DNA of 64,000 nt, taken from positions 124,001 to 188,000 of the forward strand of contig NC_012994.1 in assembly GCF_000026365.1 (NCBI RefSeq), written 5' to 3'. Positions 20,363-29,252 of the stretch are shown one piece after another. The notes beneath the pieces are model-generated. The model did not search any database and had not been told where the DNA came from. It was given only the letters and a program-made list of their open reading frames with translations. The first letter of the stretch is position 1; each line of letters begins with the position of its first letter. Origin of the DNA: Zygosaccharomyces rouxii. Its lineage: Eukaryota; Ascomycota; Saccharomycetes; Saccharomycetales; Saccharomycetaceae. The position numbers and the translations under genes were made by a program.

Positions 20363-20370
20363 TATATAAA
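20363..20370 (+). promoter_or_regulatory. TATA box of PCS60
   Basis: TATATAAA lies 89 bp above the PCS60 ATG, at the usual yeast spacing from a start site. It suggests a regulated, TATA-dependent promoter, consistent with a peroxisomal gene that responds to carbon source. Confidence 0.6.
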
Positions 20371-20458
20371 AGGATGCCTTGTAAGGAAAGCATAGGATGT
20401 AATGGTCTATTTCATTCATTATATCAAGATATAATCATCATCAAAATCCCATTAGAAC

Positions 20459-22066
20459 ATGGCACCATCTTTCAACGAGACCTTTGCAGTCTCAGACAAT
20501 GTTGCCGTTATCGTTCCTGAGACCGGCGTCCAAGTAACCTATCGTGAATTATCTCATCAAGTTGGACATTTCCAAAATGTTTTTAATGACCCAGAATCAC
20601 CACTTTATAATGTTATCGGTAGACAAAGTCCTGTAGCAATTTCTCTGCGCAATGGGCTGGAATTCATTGTATCCTTCTTGGGTACAACAATGGATGGAAA
20701 GGTAGGTGCACCTCTTAACTCAAACTACAGAGAACAAGAATTCAATTTTTATCTGGAAGATTTGAAGGCTAAAGCTGTTGTTGTTCCAAAGGGTACGGTA
20801 AAGGAAACTCCAACTGCTGAAATTGTCAAGAGTGCTAAAAAATTCGAATGTTTTATCGTAGAGGTATTTTTCGATGTAAAAAGATTTAGACTTGAATATG
20901 ACGTCTATTCTGCAAAGGACGGTTACTCTAAAGTGCAATACAGCTCTTTGAACAATGCTGTATTCTTCAATTTGGATGACAAAAAGTTCCCAGGATTTGC
21001 TAGATCTAATGACGTTGCCCTTGTGTTACACACCAGTGGTACGACTTCAAGACCAAAGACTGTTCCATTGTTGCATTTAAACATTGTGAGAAGTACGGAA
21101 AATATTTCCAATACCTATAAATTAACCCCTCAGGACCGTTCCTATGTGATCATGCCTCTATTCCATGTACATGGATTAATTGGTGCACTTTTGTCCACTT
21201 TTAGAACGCAAGGTTCTGTCGTGGTGCCAGAAAAATTTGGTGCCAAGAGATTCTGGGACGATTTTGTTAAGTACGGTTGCAACTGGTTCAGTTGTGTACC
21301 AACAATTAGTATGATCATGTTGTCAATGCCAAGACCAACGCCATTCCCTAACATCAGATTCATCAGATCTTGCTCTTCAGCACTAGCACCAACTACTTTC
21401 CAAAAATTGGAACAAGCATTCCAAGCACCTGTATTGGAAGCATATGCAATGACCGAAGCTGCTCATCAAATGACTTCTAATAACTTGCCTCCTGGAAAGA
21501 GAAAGCCAGGTACTGTGGGACAACCACAAGGTGTAGAAATTGTCATCCTTGATGAGAAGGATAACAAATTGCCCCAAGGCAAAATTGGTGAAGTTTCTAT
21601 TAGAGGTGAGAATGTGACTCCAGGTTACGCTAACAACGCTAAGGCTAATCTGGAAAACTTCACTCGTAGAGAAAACTACTTCCGTACTGGTGATCAAGGA
21701 TTTTTCGATCAAGAGGGATTCCTTGTTCTTACTGGTCGTATCAAGGAATTGATTAACAGAGGTGGTGAAAAGATCTCGCCTATCGAACTAGATGGTGCTA
21801 TGTTATCACATCCAGCAGTTAAAGAAGCTGTTTCTTATGGTGTGCCTGATGAAAAATATGGCCAAGCGGTTCACGCTGCTGTGGTTTTGGAATCGGGTAA
21901 AACATTGACTCCACAAGATTTGGCTGACCACATGAAGCAAAGAGTCTCTGCGTATAAAGTTCCAGTTGAATTTAACTTTGCTGACAAGCTACCTAAAACT
22001 GCTACAGGTAAGATTCAAAGACGTATCATTGCCGAAGCTTTCTCTAAGAAGCAGAGTAAATTGTAG
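20459..22066 (+). CDS. PCS60: Peroxisomal AMP-binding enzyme Pcs60 (oxalyl-CoA synthetase type)
   Basis: Pcs60 (Fat2) is an acyl-adenylate-forming enzyme of peroxisomes with oxalyl-CoA synthetase activity in yeast. The 535-aa protein has the adenylate-forming P-loop LHTSGTTSRPKT near residue 190 and the YAMTEA motif. It also has YFRTGDQG, the hinge TGRIKELINRGGEKISP near 425-441, and the catalytic-lysine motif LPKTATGKIQRR near the C-terminus. The last three residues are SKL, a canonical PTS1 signal. It matches S. cerevisiae Pcs60 (543 aa) almost throughout and follows TDP1 as in yeast. Confidence 0.97.
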   Translation: MAPSFNETFAVSDNVAVIVPETGVQVTYRELSHQVGHFQNVFNDPESPLYNVIGRQSPVAISLRNGLEFIVSFLGTTMDGKVGAPLNSNYREQEFNFYLEDLKAKAVVVPKGTVKETPTAEIVKSAKKFECFIVEVFFDVKRFRLEYDVYSAKDGYSKVQYSSLNNAVFFNLDDKKFPGFARSNDVALVLHTSGTTSRPKTVPLLHLNIVRSTENISNTYKLTPQDRSYVIMPLFHVHGLIGALLSTFRTQGSVVVPEKFGAKRFWDDFVKYGCNWFSCVPTISMIMLSMPRPTPFPNIRFIRSCSSALAPTTFQKLEQAFQAPVLEAYAMTEAAHQMTSNNLPPGKRKPGTVGQPQGVEIVILDEKDNKLPQGKIGEVSIRGENVTPGYANNAKANLENFTRRENYFRTGDQGFFDQEGFLVLTGRIKELINRGGEKISPIELDGAMLSHPAVKEAVSYGVPDEKYGQAVHAAVVLESGKTLTPQDLADHMKQRVSAYKVPVEFNFADKLPKTATGKIQRRIIAEAFSKKQSKL

Positions 22067-22254
22067 AACAGCGTACTGTGTTAACTCACTATATAGGACT
22101 AACATCATTAAGAACTTTGATCGCTTCGCTGAACTTTGATTTTATATCGTGGAGTGACTCCCGTCTCAGATCTTCAAATCAGATCAATACCCGGCTTGTA
22201 CAGCGTCCCGCTTCTAGTCATAATCGTTACATTCAATACATAAGCTGTTTGAAT

Positions 22255-23184
22255 TTAAATATTCATCTTCTTAAAGGTTGAATGAGTCAGTTCAACGCCA
22301 ACAAACGTGGCAGCATTCGCTGGGAAACTTCTCAAAAGTGCAGGCCCTAAACCGGGGAAGAACCCTTTCAATCCTCCTCTAGTCACATAAATTTGTTTAA
22401 CGGCGTTTTTAAAACTACTTCTCTCTTCACCTGCCTGCAATTTTGTCTTTACGGTATCGATAGGGAAAACACCCGTCCACATGGCAACACCTGCCATACC
22501 GCCCGCAATACTGGTCTTTGTAACACTAAACTCTTCTTCACCAGGTTTGGCAAGTGCTTTCTTCGTAACTTCATATGCAGCAAAATATAATGCGCTACCA
22601 GGCCCATCTCTTGCTAAAGTCGCTAAGGATCCTCTAAATAGTGATTGTACACCTCCGTCTTGAACGAGTTTCTTAGCCGCCGACCCAAAGGTATACCCCT
22701 CAGTGGTTTGCAAAACAACCTTAACACGTTCAGTGGGCGCCATCACTAGCGTAGTGGGGATAGCAGAAATAAACCCGGCGGTAGCCAATTGGGAAGTAGT
22801 CAGCGGCTGTTGAGACAAGGGCTGGTCGTATGCTACGATTTTCTTACCCATGTCATAACCCCAAAATGAGACCGCAAATATCGGGGTTACGCCTAGTAGT
22901 GGTGGAATAACACCTCTATAAAACCCACGTACAGAAGCAACTAGCGACCCACGCGATTCTTGTAGAATTTCTTTAACAGCATGGGACATTGAAGATGCCT
23001 GTCCACTTTGACAGCGCACTTTCAGTAAATCAAATGGGTGGCCTGTTAGGACGGCAAATACACCACCAACAGCGCCGGCGGTTAACGATTTGGCATTCTG
23101 CATAAGCGCCGAGGCTGCAGGGATTTCTTTACGCGTCTCTTCACGCGTCTCTTCCTGCACCACTGGTGATTCCGGTTCGGACAT
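22255..23184 (-). CDS. CRC1: Mitochondrial carnitine carrier Crc1
   Basis: Crc1 exchanges acetylcarnitine and carnitine across the mitochondrial inner membrane, moving acetyl units from peroxisomes to mitochondria. The 309-aa product (S. cerevisiae 327) is a three-repeat SLC25 carrier with signatures HPFDLLKVR, APTERVKVVLQ and FPIDTVKTKLQ. The second-repeat APTERVKV form is typical of the carnitine/acylcarnitine subfamily. A Glu-rich N-terminal extension of about 25 residues precedes the first helix. CRC1 and KTR1 are on the same strand here, whereas in S. cerevisiae they converge. This indicates a local single-gene inversion. PCS60 next door also belongs to peroxisomal acyl metabolism. Confidence 0.93.
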   Translation of the reverse strand: MSEPESPVVQEETREETRKEIPAASALMQNAKSLTAGAVGGVFAVLTGHPFDLLKVRCQSGQASSMSHAVKEILQESRGSLVASVRGFYRGVIPPLLGVTPIFAVSFWGYDMGKKIVAYDQPLSQQPLTTSQLATAGFISAIPTTLVMAPTERVKVVLQTTEGYTFGSAAKKLVQDGGVQSLFRGSLATLARDGPGSALYFAAYEVTKKALAKPGEEEFSVTKTSIAGGMAGVAMWTGVFPIDTVKTKLQAGEERSSFKNAVKQIYVTRGGLKGFFPGLGPALLRSFPANAATFVGVELTHSTFKKMNI

Positions 23185-23586
23185 ACTCGATTTGGCCTAG
23201 TACTACTATGTTTTATTACGTCAGTGGGGGAGGTAGAAATGGTTCTTAGTCGCTGCCGGTCAATGTGAACACATATACATACATATATATATATACATAT
23301 GTATAATCGGTGCGTCCCCTTCTATGCGGGGAATGTTTAAGAACATCGACCTAATGGACCGGCTTTAGTGAATCCCCGTAGCATGACCTTGAGACTCCGT
23401 AACCCTCCGGATAAATAAAAAACTAAAGTGGGGTAGCAGAGGGACGTGCGGCTGTATGTAAATGTACGGGTTGATGAAAGTCCGACCCTTCAGTGTGCAT
23501 CATGCGATATACGCGTGCTTTATAACTCATTATCGCCTGTTACTATATAGCGGGATATCAGATTATGATTACCAGTATCATTAGTA
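23185..23586. promoter_or_regulatory. CRC1 promoter / KTR1 3' flank
   Basis: This 402-bp space holds the CRC1 promoter. It contains an (AT)n/CATA microsatellite at about 23270-23306. An AT-rich block followed by GTGGGG (23428-23433) resembles a Mig1 repressor site, which would fit a glucose-repressed carnitine gene. No ORF is supported. Confidence 0.4.
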
Positions 23587-24774
23587 TTATGATGTGGCAT
23601 GATCAAGCCAATTGCTTGGTTTGCGTAATTGGTTTACCGTGTAGTACTTGGTTGTACAAGAGTAAGAATGCCAAGTGAAATCTTCATTTGGATTACAATC
23701 ACACTTTAACGATAATCTAGTTTCATCGTCAACTGGGCACTGATGGAATGGGACGTGGAAATAACCAAAGTCACCAAAATGATGAATTTCATCTCTGTCC
23801 AAAAATAAAGAAGCTGCAATGGAATGGACTGGAGCATCACCCCAACGTTCGTAGAAGAAACCACCCCATTGATCTAGGAAATCAAAATAATCTCTGTAGG
23901 CATCGCTTCTCCATAGGTCAAGAGATGCAATCTCGAAATTTGACCAAAAATGGCATAAATTGTACGAGCTGCCGCCATCATCACTGATAAAGTCCAGCAT
24001 ACAATTCTTGTTAACATGTTCTGGATGTTTTTCTAGAAAACTCAAAGTAGCATCCCAAAGTGTTTCAATAGTTGCAGAGTATTCTTTGATAGAGATGGTA
24101 AACCCATACTTCTTATTGTTTTCTCTCATGAATTTGAAAACGTCATAGTTAACATCACAGTGTAATTTGACATCAGGCTCCACTCTCCAATACCATTCGT
24201 AATCATTAAATATTGGATGTCTGTAGAATAGTCCTGATTCGTATCTGCACATGAATCGATAAGAAATACTGTTACCGTAGATGATTCCCTCCTTGCCCAT
24301 TCGGTCACGAGTTCCAGCAGCCCTGTTTTGATCAATCCATGGTGGGAAATCCCAATCCTTTTTTTCGATGAAACCATATTTCGTTTCCCCGGTAACCAAT
24401 GCACTCGTCACGTTGATGAATTCCTCTGTGAATGGTTCATCGTTAAGGAAAACCCAATCGTACCCATATTTATGGTTAAACCTATCTTCCACGCTTTTAA
24501 TGGATGGTATCAAGCCGTAAAGATCGCTATTTCTCACCAACGTAACAAAAGTCGCCTTTTCCAAACCTGAACGATCCAAAGCACCATTATTACTCGAAAC
24601 TAACTCTCTATAAATGTTACCATCTTTTTCCACTTGACGTGTTGCAGCACTACTACCGTAAAACCCGTTACCGTTGCGCTGAGCTCCCTTGTAAAGTACA
24701 TAGATTGTGATTAGGGCAATGGCTGCATACCCTAGTAGCCTGTTCAATCTTCTGCGATCACCAGCCGGTTTCAT
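23587..24774 (-). CDS. KTR1: Golgi alpha-1,2-mannosyltransferase Ktr1
   Basis: Ktr1 is a GT15 (KRE2/MNT1) type II Golgi enzyme that transfers mannose from GDP-mannose to O- and N-linked glycans. The 395-aa product (S. cerevisiae 393) has a short cytosolic basic tail (residues 1-13) and a signal anchor at about 14-28. A stem follows, then the catalytic domain with YGYDWVFLNDEPF, EWYWRVEPDVKLHCDV at 193-208 (the family's manganese/nucleotide and catalytic region), YNLCHFWSNFEI and GDAPVHSIA. Placement between CRC1 and NUP1 reproduces YOR100C-YOR099W-YOR098C. A TATATATAA stretch at about 24840 lies 65 bp upstream. Confidence 0.94.
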   Translation of the reverse strand: MKPAGDRRRLNRLLGYAAIALITIYVLYKGAQRNGNGFYGSSAATRQVEKDGNIYRELVSSNNGALDRSGLEKATFVTLVRNSDLYGLIPSIKSVEDRFNHKYGYDWVFLNDEPFTEEFINVTSALVTGETKYGFIEKKDWDFPPWIDQNRAAGTRDRMGKEGIIYGNSISYRFMCRYESGLFYRHPIFNDYEWYWRVEPDVKLHCDVNYDVFKFMRENNKKYGFTISIKEYSATIETLWDATLSFLEKHPEHVNKNCMLDFISDDGGSSYNLCHFWSNFEIASLDLWRSDAYRDYFDFLDQWGGFFYERWGDAPVHSIAASLFLDRDEIHHFGDFGYFHVPFHQCPVDDETRLSLKCDCNPNEDFTWHSYSCTTKYYTVNQLRKPSNWLDHATS

Positions 24775-24957
24775 TTTCGCTTCGAGATCTTCGGGGATAT
24801 ATGAAGTGTTTGATATCGATGGTCTGTTTTTCTAAACCTTTATATATAACGGTCTCCAGATGTTTTCGCGACGCCTAAGATGGAACAAATTTTTTTTTTT
24901 GAACTATAGTGAAAGACTAATAGTATAGCAAAAAGTGTAAAATATAGAAGATATTAT

Positions 24958-27744
24958 ATGAGTTTAGCGGCTTCTGAGAGGCCTAAGAGGTCTATTTCTT
25001 CAACTATCAAGGAGTTCATATGGGGTAAGCCTTCCAGGAACCAGTTTACCGCGTTTCCAGAGCGTTCAGAACAAGAGAAACCATCACAAAATGATGTGCC
25101 CAAGAATGTTGAACCTATAGGTCTATCTGAGCCTAGAGAGGGTTTTCCAGAATTTGTTATTGTTTATGAAGGTAATTCACAGGTGAGACCGCCTGTTTTA
25201 CCTATTTTGCCTGTGCAGAGACTGCGATTGTTAAGACAGAAACAAGAGTGGAGAAAAAGGCATGATTTGAATTTGTTGTACCTATCACCATCCAATGTAG
25301 CTTCCTCTTCTCCTTCGAAATTGAATATATCGAATCTTTCATACAAATCTTCGTCGACACCATCACCGACAAAGATGAACCATGTAGTGGCACCACCTTT
25401 AAAGAGGAAAAAGACTTCGAATAATGGTGGTAAAGGGACCAAATGGAGTGCGGAATTTGAATACGATTTAGCTGAATATGATACTGTTGAGAGACCAGGT
25501 ACACCTCCAGTTCAGAATGAATTACCGTTCGATCAGGTTTCGGCTCATAAGACCGTTGTGGGTCCGTTGAAAACCTCGTTATTGGATCAAGATGTGAATT
25601 CAAACCAGTTGTCTAGTATACAGAGAAAAGTTCTATTGAATGGACCGCAATCCATACTACCGAGAAGGGATAGCGATAAAAAAGAAAATGTGGAAAAACC
25701 GGTTAAGATGGGTGAAAAGGTTATATTACCATCAGTGGGGTTTGATTTCATCAAAAGTAGTGATACGCCATCAAAGGTGAAAACCCAACAGAGAGATGAA
25801 GAAGATGAGGAAGAGGAACCAAAAAGAAAAAGAAAATTAACCGAGCCTGCTCAACCATCTTTCAAATTTGGTACTGGCCCAGCAGAAAAGAAAGACGAGA
25901 AAAAGCAATTGACTGGATTTGGTGCCAAAAAGGATGAGCAATCCAAACCATCGTTTAGCTTTGGCGAAAAGAAAGATGAGCAGCCCAAACCTGCATTTAG
26001 TTTTGGTGCCAAAAAGGATGAACAACCCAAACCTGCATTTAGTTTTGGTGCCAAAAAGGACGAACCGCCCAAACCTGCATTTAGTTTTGGTGCCAAAAAG
26101 GATGAACAACCCAAACCTGCATTTAGTTTTGGTGCCAAAAAGGACGAACCGCCCAAACCTGCATTTAGTTTTGGCGAGAAAAAAGATGAACCGGCTAAAC
26201 CTTCTTTCAGCTTTGGTACCAAGAAAGATGAACTGGCTAAACCATCCCTCAGCTTTGGCGACAAAAAAGATGAACCAGCTAAACCGTCATTTAGTTTTGG
26301 CGCCAAGAAAGATGAATCGGCTAAACCTTCTTTCAGCTTTGGTGCCAAGAAAGATGAAAATGAGACTTCTAAGCCTACGCTTAACTTCGGGGCCAAAAAG
26401 GATGATAACGAACCGGCAAAACCATCTTTTAGCTTTGGCGCCAAAAAAGATGATAACGAACCCACTAAACCTTCCTTTAGTTTTGGTGCCAAAGATGATG
26501 AAAAATCTAAGCCAACCGCTAGCTTTGGTGCTGGCGTTACTACTGCCCCATCTTTCGATTTGGGTTCTAAGAAGGATGAACCTGCTGAAAAACCTAAACC
26601 TGCATTCAGTTTCGGTACAAGGCCTAACGAAAAACCTTCATTTGCATTTGGTGCAAAGGATGATGATCCCGCTAAAAAGAAACCTGCTTTCAGTTTTGGA
26701 GCTAAACAAGATGAATCTAAGCAAGATGATAAGGCTGATTCTAAACCTCCATTCTCTTTTGGTGCAGGTGCCGATGGTCCTTCAAAACCTACGTTTTCTT
26801 TTGGTGCCAAGAAAGAGGGCACAGTTTTTGATAAACCAACACCACCTTTGGCGCAGGATGCATCTAAGCAAGATGGTAAATCTAGTGGCTTTTCTTTCAA
26901 TAGATTAAGCCAAGGTGCTCAACCACCTTCTTTGGGAGCATCTGCACCAGTTGCGGCTCCTTCAGCTCCTACTTTCAGTTTTGGTAGTGGGGCTAATGAT
27001 AAACCACCTGCATCCAATGGTCCTAGTGTATTTGCCCCTACCCCGCAAGCGGCAGAGAAACCATTTCCATTTTCGAGACCAAATTCCAATCCATCCTGGC
27101 CTAGTCAACCAGGTTCTGCAGCAAGTGCACCAGGTGATAACCCACCATCAATGAATTTTAAGTTCGGTTCAGGCTCAGGTTCTTCGATGCCTGCTGCTGC
27201 TCCACCACCGGCATCGACTAATCCTCTGGTTAGCAATCCATTTGTCAACAAACCTAGTGGATTTGCATTCGGAAGCAACAGTGCGGCCCCATTTGGTGCC
27301 TCTCAAGCTCCTAGTCCATCACCAGGTGCCCCTGCCCCAGCGTTCGGCAACGCTGCCAGTGTATCACCAGCATTTGGCAAGTCTGCTAGCCCACCAGTAA
27401 TGCCAAATTTTGATCCTACAAAAAGAGCTTTTACACCCTCTAATTCTATAAATTTGAATTTTGGTGGCAATGCTGCGTCTACAGATCCAAGCAGGATTTT
27501 TTCAGGAGGCTCTACAAATTCACAACCGATGCCAGGGACAGCTTCTACTCCTCAGCAGGTATTCGGTGGCTCACAACCACCTGCACCAATATTTGGGAAT
27601 GGGCCACAACCACCTGTTGGTGCCGCTGGATTTAATGGTGCCGCCCCAGGGATGCCATCGAATCCACCACAACCACCAATGTCGAATTTCCAATTACCAC
27701 CTGGTAGAAGGCTAGCAAGAATGAGACAGTCGAGAAGAGCTTGA
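24958..27744 (+). CDS. NUP1: FxFG nucleoporin Nup1
   Basis: Nup1 sits on the nuclear basket of the pore complex and binds karyopherins during import and mRNA export. The 928-aa product (S. cerevisiae 1076) has a basic N-terminus (about 1-30, the region that forms a membrane-binding helix in yeast Nup1) and a linker with basic clusters. From about residue 298 there is a long array of FSFG/FxFG repeats spaced by Lys/Glu/Asp-rich linkers (KKDE). A Pro/Ala-rich FG region follows, and the protein ends in the basic GRRLARMRQSRRA. About five repeat units (25975-26184) are nearly identical at the DNA level, a sign of recent expansion. Long ORFs in other frames over the repeats are artefacts of the 42-bp periodicity. 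Confidence 0.94.
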   Translation: MSLAASERPKRSISSTIKEFIWGKPSRNQFTAFPERSEQEKPSQNDVPKNVEPIGLSEPREGFPEFVIVYEGNSQVRPPVLPILPVQRLRLLRQKQEWRKRHDLNLLYLSPSNVASSSPSKLNISNLSYKSSSTPSPTKMNHVVAPPLKRKKTSNNGGKGTKWSAEFEYDLAEYDTVERPGTPPVQNELPFDQVSAHKTVVGPLKTSLLDQDVNSNQLSSIQRKVLLNGPQSILPRRDSDKKENVEKPVKMGEKVILPSVGFDFIKSSDTPSKVKTQQRDEEDEEEEPKRKRKLTEPAQPSFKFGTGPAEKKDEKKQLTGFGAKKDEQSKPSFSFGEKKDEQPKPAFSFGAKKDEQPKPAFSFGAKKDEPPKPAFSFGAKKDEQPKPAFSFGAKKDEPPKPAFSFGEKKDEPAKPSFSFGTKKDELAKPSLSFGDKKDEPAKPSFSFGAKKDESAKPSFSFGAKKDENETSKPTLNFGAKKDDNEPAKPSFSFGAKKDDNEPTKPSFSFGAKDDEKSKPTASFGAGVTTAPSFDLGSKKDEPAEKPKPAFSFGTRPNEKPSFAFGAKDDDPAKKKPAFSFGAKQDESKQDDKADSKPPFSFGAGADGPSKPTFSFGAKKEGTVFDKPTPPLAQDASKQDGKSSGFSFNRLSQGAQPPSLGASAPVAAPSAPTFSFGSGANDKPPASNGPSVFAPTPQAAEKPFPFSRPNSNPSWPSQPGSAASAPGDNPPSMNFKFGSGSGSSMPAAAPPPASTNPLVSNPFVNKPSGFAFGSNSAAPFGASQAPSPSPGAPAPAFGNAASVSPAFGKSASPPVMPNFDPTKRAFTPSNSINLNFGGNAASTDPSRIFSGGSTNSQPMPGTASTPQQVFGGSQPPAPIFGNGPQPPVGAAGFNGAAPGMPSNPPQPPMSNFQLPPGRRLARMRQSRRA
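25975..26184 (+). repeat. 42-bp tandem repeat in NUP1 (84-bp higher-order unit)
   Basis: Five direct copies of a 42-bp unit each encode DE(Q/P)PKPAFSFGAKK. Units begin at 25975, 26017, 26059, 26101 and 26143. Units 2-3 and 4-5 alternate DEQP/DEPP with near-identical codons, so the pair (84 bp) was probably duplicated as a block. Confidence 0.9.
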
Positions 27745-27923
27745 TTTTTATTTTTTTCTTTTCCTTTCATTTATTGTTTGTGCTTTCCTCGAGTTGGAAA
27801 ATTGATCGACACCGAGAAGCCTATCGCATTGTAAAATTGACAGAAAATTTCGACGACATGACGACTATTGATTAGATCAATTCAAAGAAGATAAAGCTAA
27901 GGTAGTTCCTGGTTCAAATCCAA

Positions 27924-28469
27924 ATGGAAAAGTTTAAACCGTTAATAGATGAATGGGCAGCCAAAGTAAGTGCAAAGGTCCGTACAGAACCTACTAATGT
28001 GATTCACTTGCCTTCATTCCTACTGGGATGCTTTGTAACGGTAACGATCTTTAGTCTTATCCCGGTAATGAAACTATTTTTGGGTAGTTTACTATCAACC
28101 GTTGTTACACTACTCAAATATTTGGTTATTGGAGGTGGTATTATAGCTTGCATAATGGTTATTACAACCAGGGGTGGTGAAGACACAAGTAAGAGCAAGT
28201 CACTGCGACATGACAAACAAGAGTTACTACCAAAGAAGGAACAGATTCCTAAAGTTAAACCTACTGCGGTTCCACAGCCTCTTCCACAGGCTACGGTGTA
28301 TCCTCCACATGATGGATCAGGTTTAGTTAAAGATGATTTTGAAGGCATTAGACATTGCGACATTTCAATCGCTAGTTCACAGCACCAAAATCGTAGGAAG
28401 GTTCCTACAGATGAACGCGCATATAACAGTTTTATCAATAGGGCTGCTATGAAGAACGTTGCTGGATGA
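27924..28469 (+). CDS. YOR097C-like small membrane protein
   Basis: The 181-aa product corresponds to uncharacterised S. cerevisiae YOR097C (175 aa) by position between NUP1 and RPS7 and by size. After about 30 N-terminal residues, two closely spaced hydrophobic segments (about 32-52 and 56-77) predict a membrane hairpin. A polar, basic tail with a Pro-rich stretch (about 105-125) follows. The ATG at 27924 is the first in frame. I know of no assigned function. Confidence 0.75.
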   Translation: MEKFKPLIDEWAAKVSAKVRTEPTNVIHLPSFLLGCFVTVTIFSLIPVMKLFLGSLLSTVVTLLKYLVIGGGIIACIMVITTRGGEDTSKSKSLRHDKQELLPKKEQIPKVKPTAVPQPLPQATVYPPHDGSGLVKDDFEGIRHCDISIASSQHQNRRKVPTDERAYNSFINRAAMKNVAG

Positions 28470-28682
28470 AAATGTAGTAGGAGAGTAAGTAATTGTGCAT
28501 ACGGATGAAAACGCTTTAAAAATTATACACCTATTAAAACATTTAGTTTTAGTTTGTTTGATTGATCATAAAGACTGATCTTTATTTTTTTTATAATACT
28601 AATAGAAGATGGATTTGAGGGCCGGTTTTGTCTTTAATTTCTTAACCTCCTTTAAATTTGTCTTTATTTATTATTCATTGAT

Positions 28683-29252
28683 TTAATGAGTCTCACCTGG
28701 AATTTCAAAGACGATTTGTTTGCCGGTCAACTTGTTGTAAACAGCTTGGAAGGACTCTAATTTGTAGTCAACTTGTTGAACGTCTTTAGAATCCAACAAG
28801 ATCTTTTGGATCTTGTTACCACCAACCAAGTATCTAACTCTCTTACCGACGATTTCAGTTGGGAAAACCATATCTTCCAAGATTTTGTCATGGACAGCGG
28901 TCAAAGTTCTAGATCTAGGTCTCTTTTGCAATTGTCTAGATCTTCTAGATGGCTTTGGCAAGATTCTTCTTTCAGCCAAGAAGATGACATGACGGTCAGG
29001 GAATTTCTTTTCCAATTCACGGGTCAATTTGGTTTGGACCTTGTGGTAAGCGTTCAAAGATGGAACTGGAACGAAGATAGCTAGAGCCTTCTTACCACCA
29101 GCAACTTCGATTTCTCTGATGGATCTGAATTGCAATGGTCTCAATTCAGCTTTCAACTCTGGAGAAGAGTTTTCCAATTCGGTGAAAGCATGAGCCACTT
29201 GCAATTCCAATTCAGTTGGAGCCTGAGACAAAATCTTGGTGTGAGTAGACAT
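28683..29252 (-). CDS. RPS7: 40S ribosomal protein eS7
   Basis: eS7 is a component of the small ribosomal subunit involved in processome assembly and late 40S maturation. The 189-aa sequence is almost identical to yeast Rps7A/B (190 aa), including [49 protein letters not shown] and [13 protein letters not shown]. Codon choice is strongly biased to the highly expressed set, unlike its neighbours. The reading frame is uninterrupted, and I see no GTATGT/TACTAAC pair within it. Two Rap1 motifs lie about 390-430 bp upstream. Confidence 0.97.
   Translation of the reverse strand: MSTHTKILSQAPTELELQVAHAFTELENSSPELKAELRPLQFRSIREIEVAGGKKALAIFVPVPSLNAYHKVQTKLTRELEKKFPDRHVIFLAERRILPKPSRRSRQLQKRPRSRTLTAVHDKILEDMVFPTEIVGKRVRYLVGGNKIQKILLDSKDVQQVDYKLESFQAVYNKLTGKQIVFEIPGETH

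Noticed and set aside
25851..26908. Long ORFs (over 300 codons) in two other frames over NUP1
   Set aside because: The 42-bp repeat is a multiple of three, so lack of stops in one unit is copied through the array in every frame. Their translations are monotonous repeats without family similarity; the NUP1 frame explains the locus.
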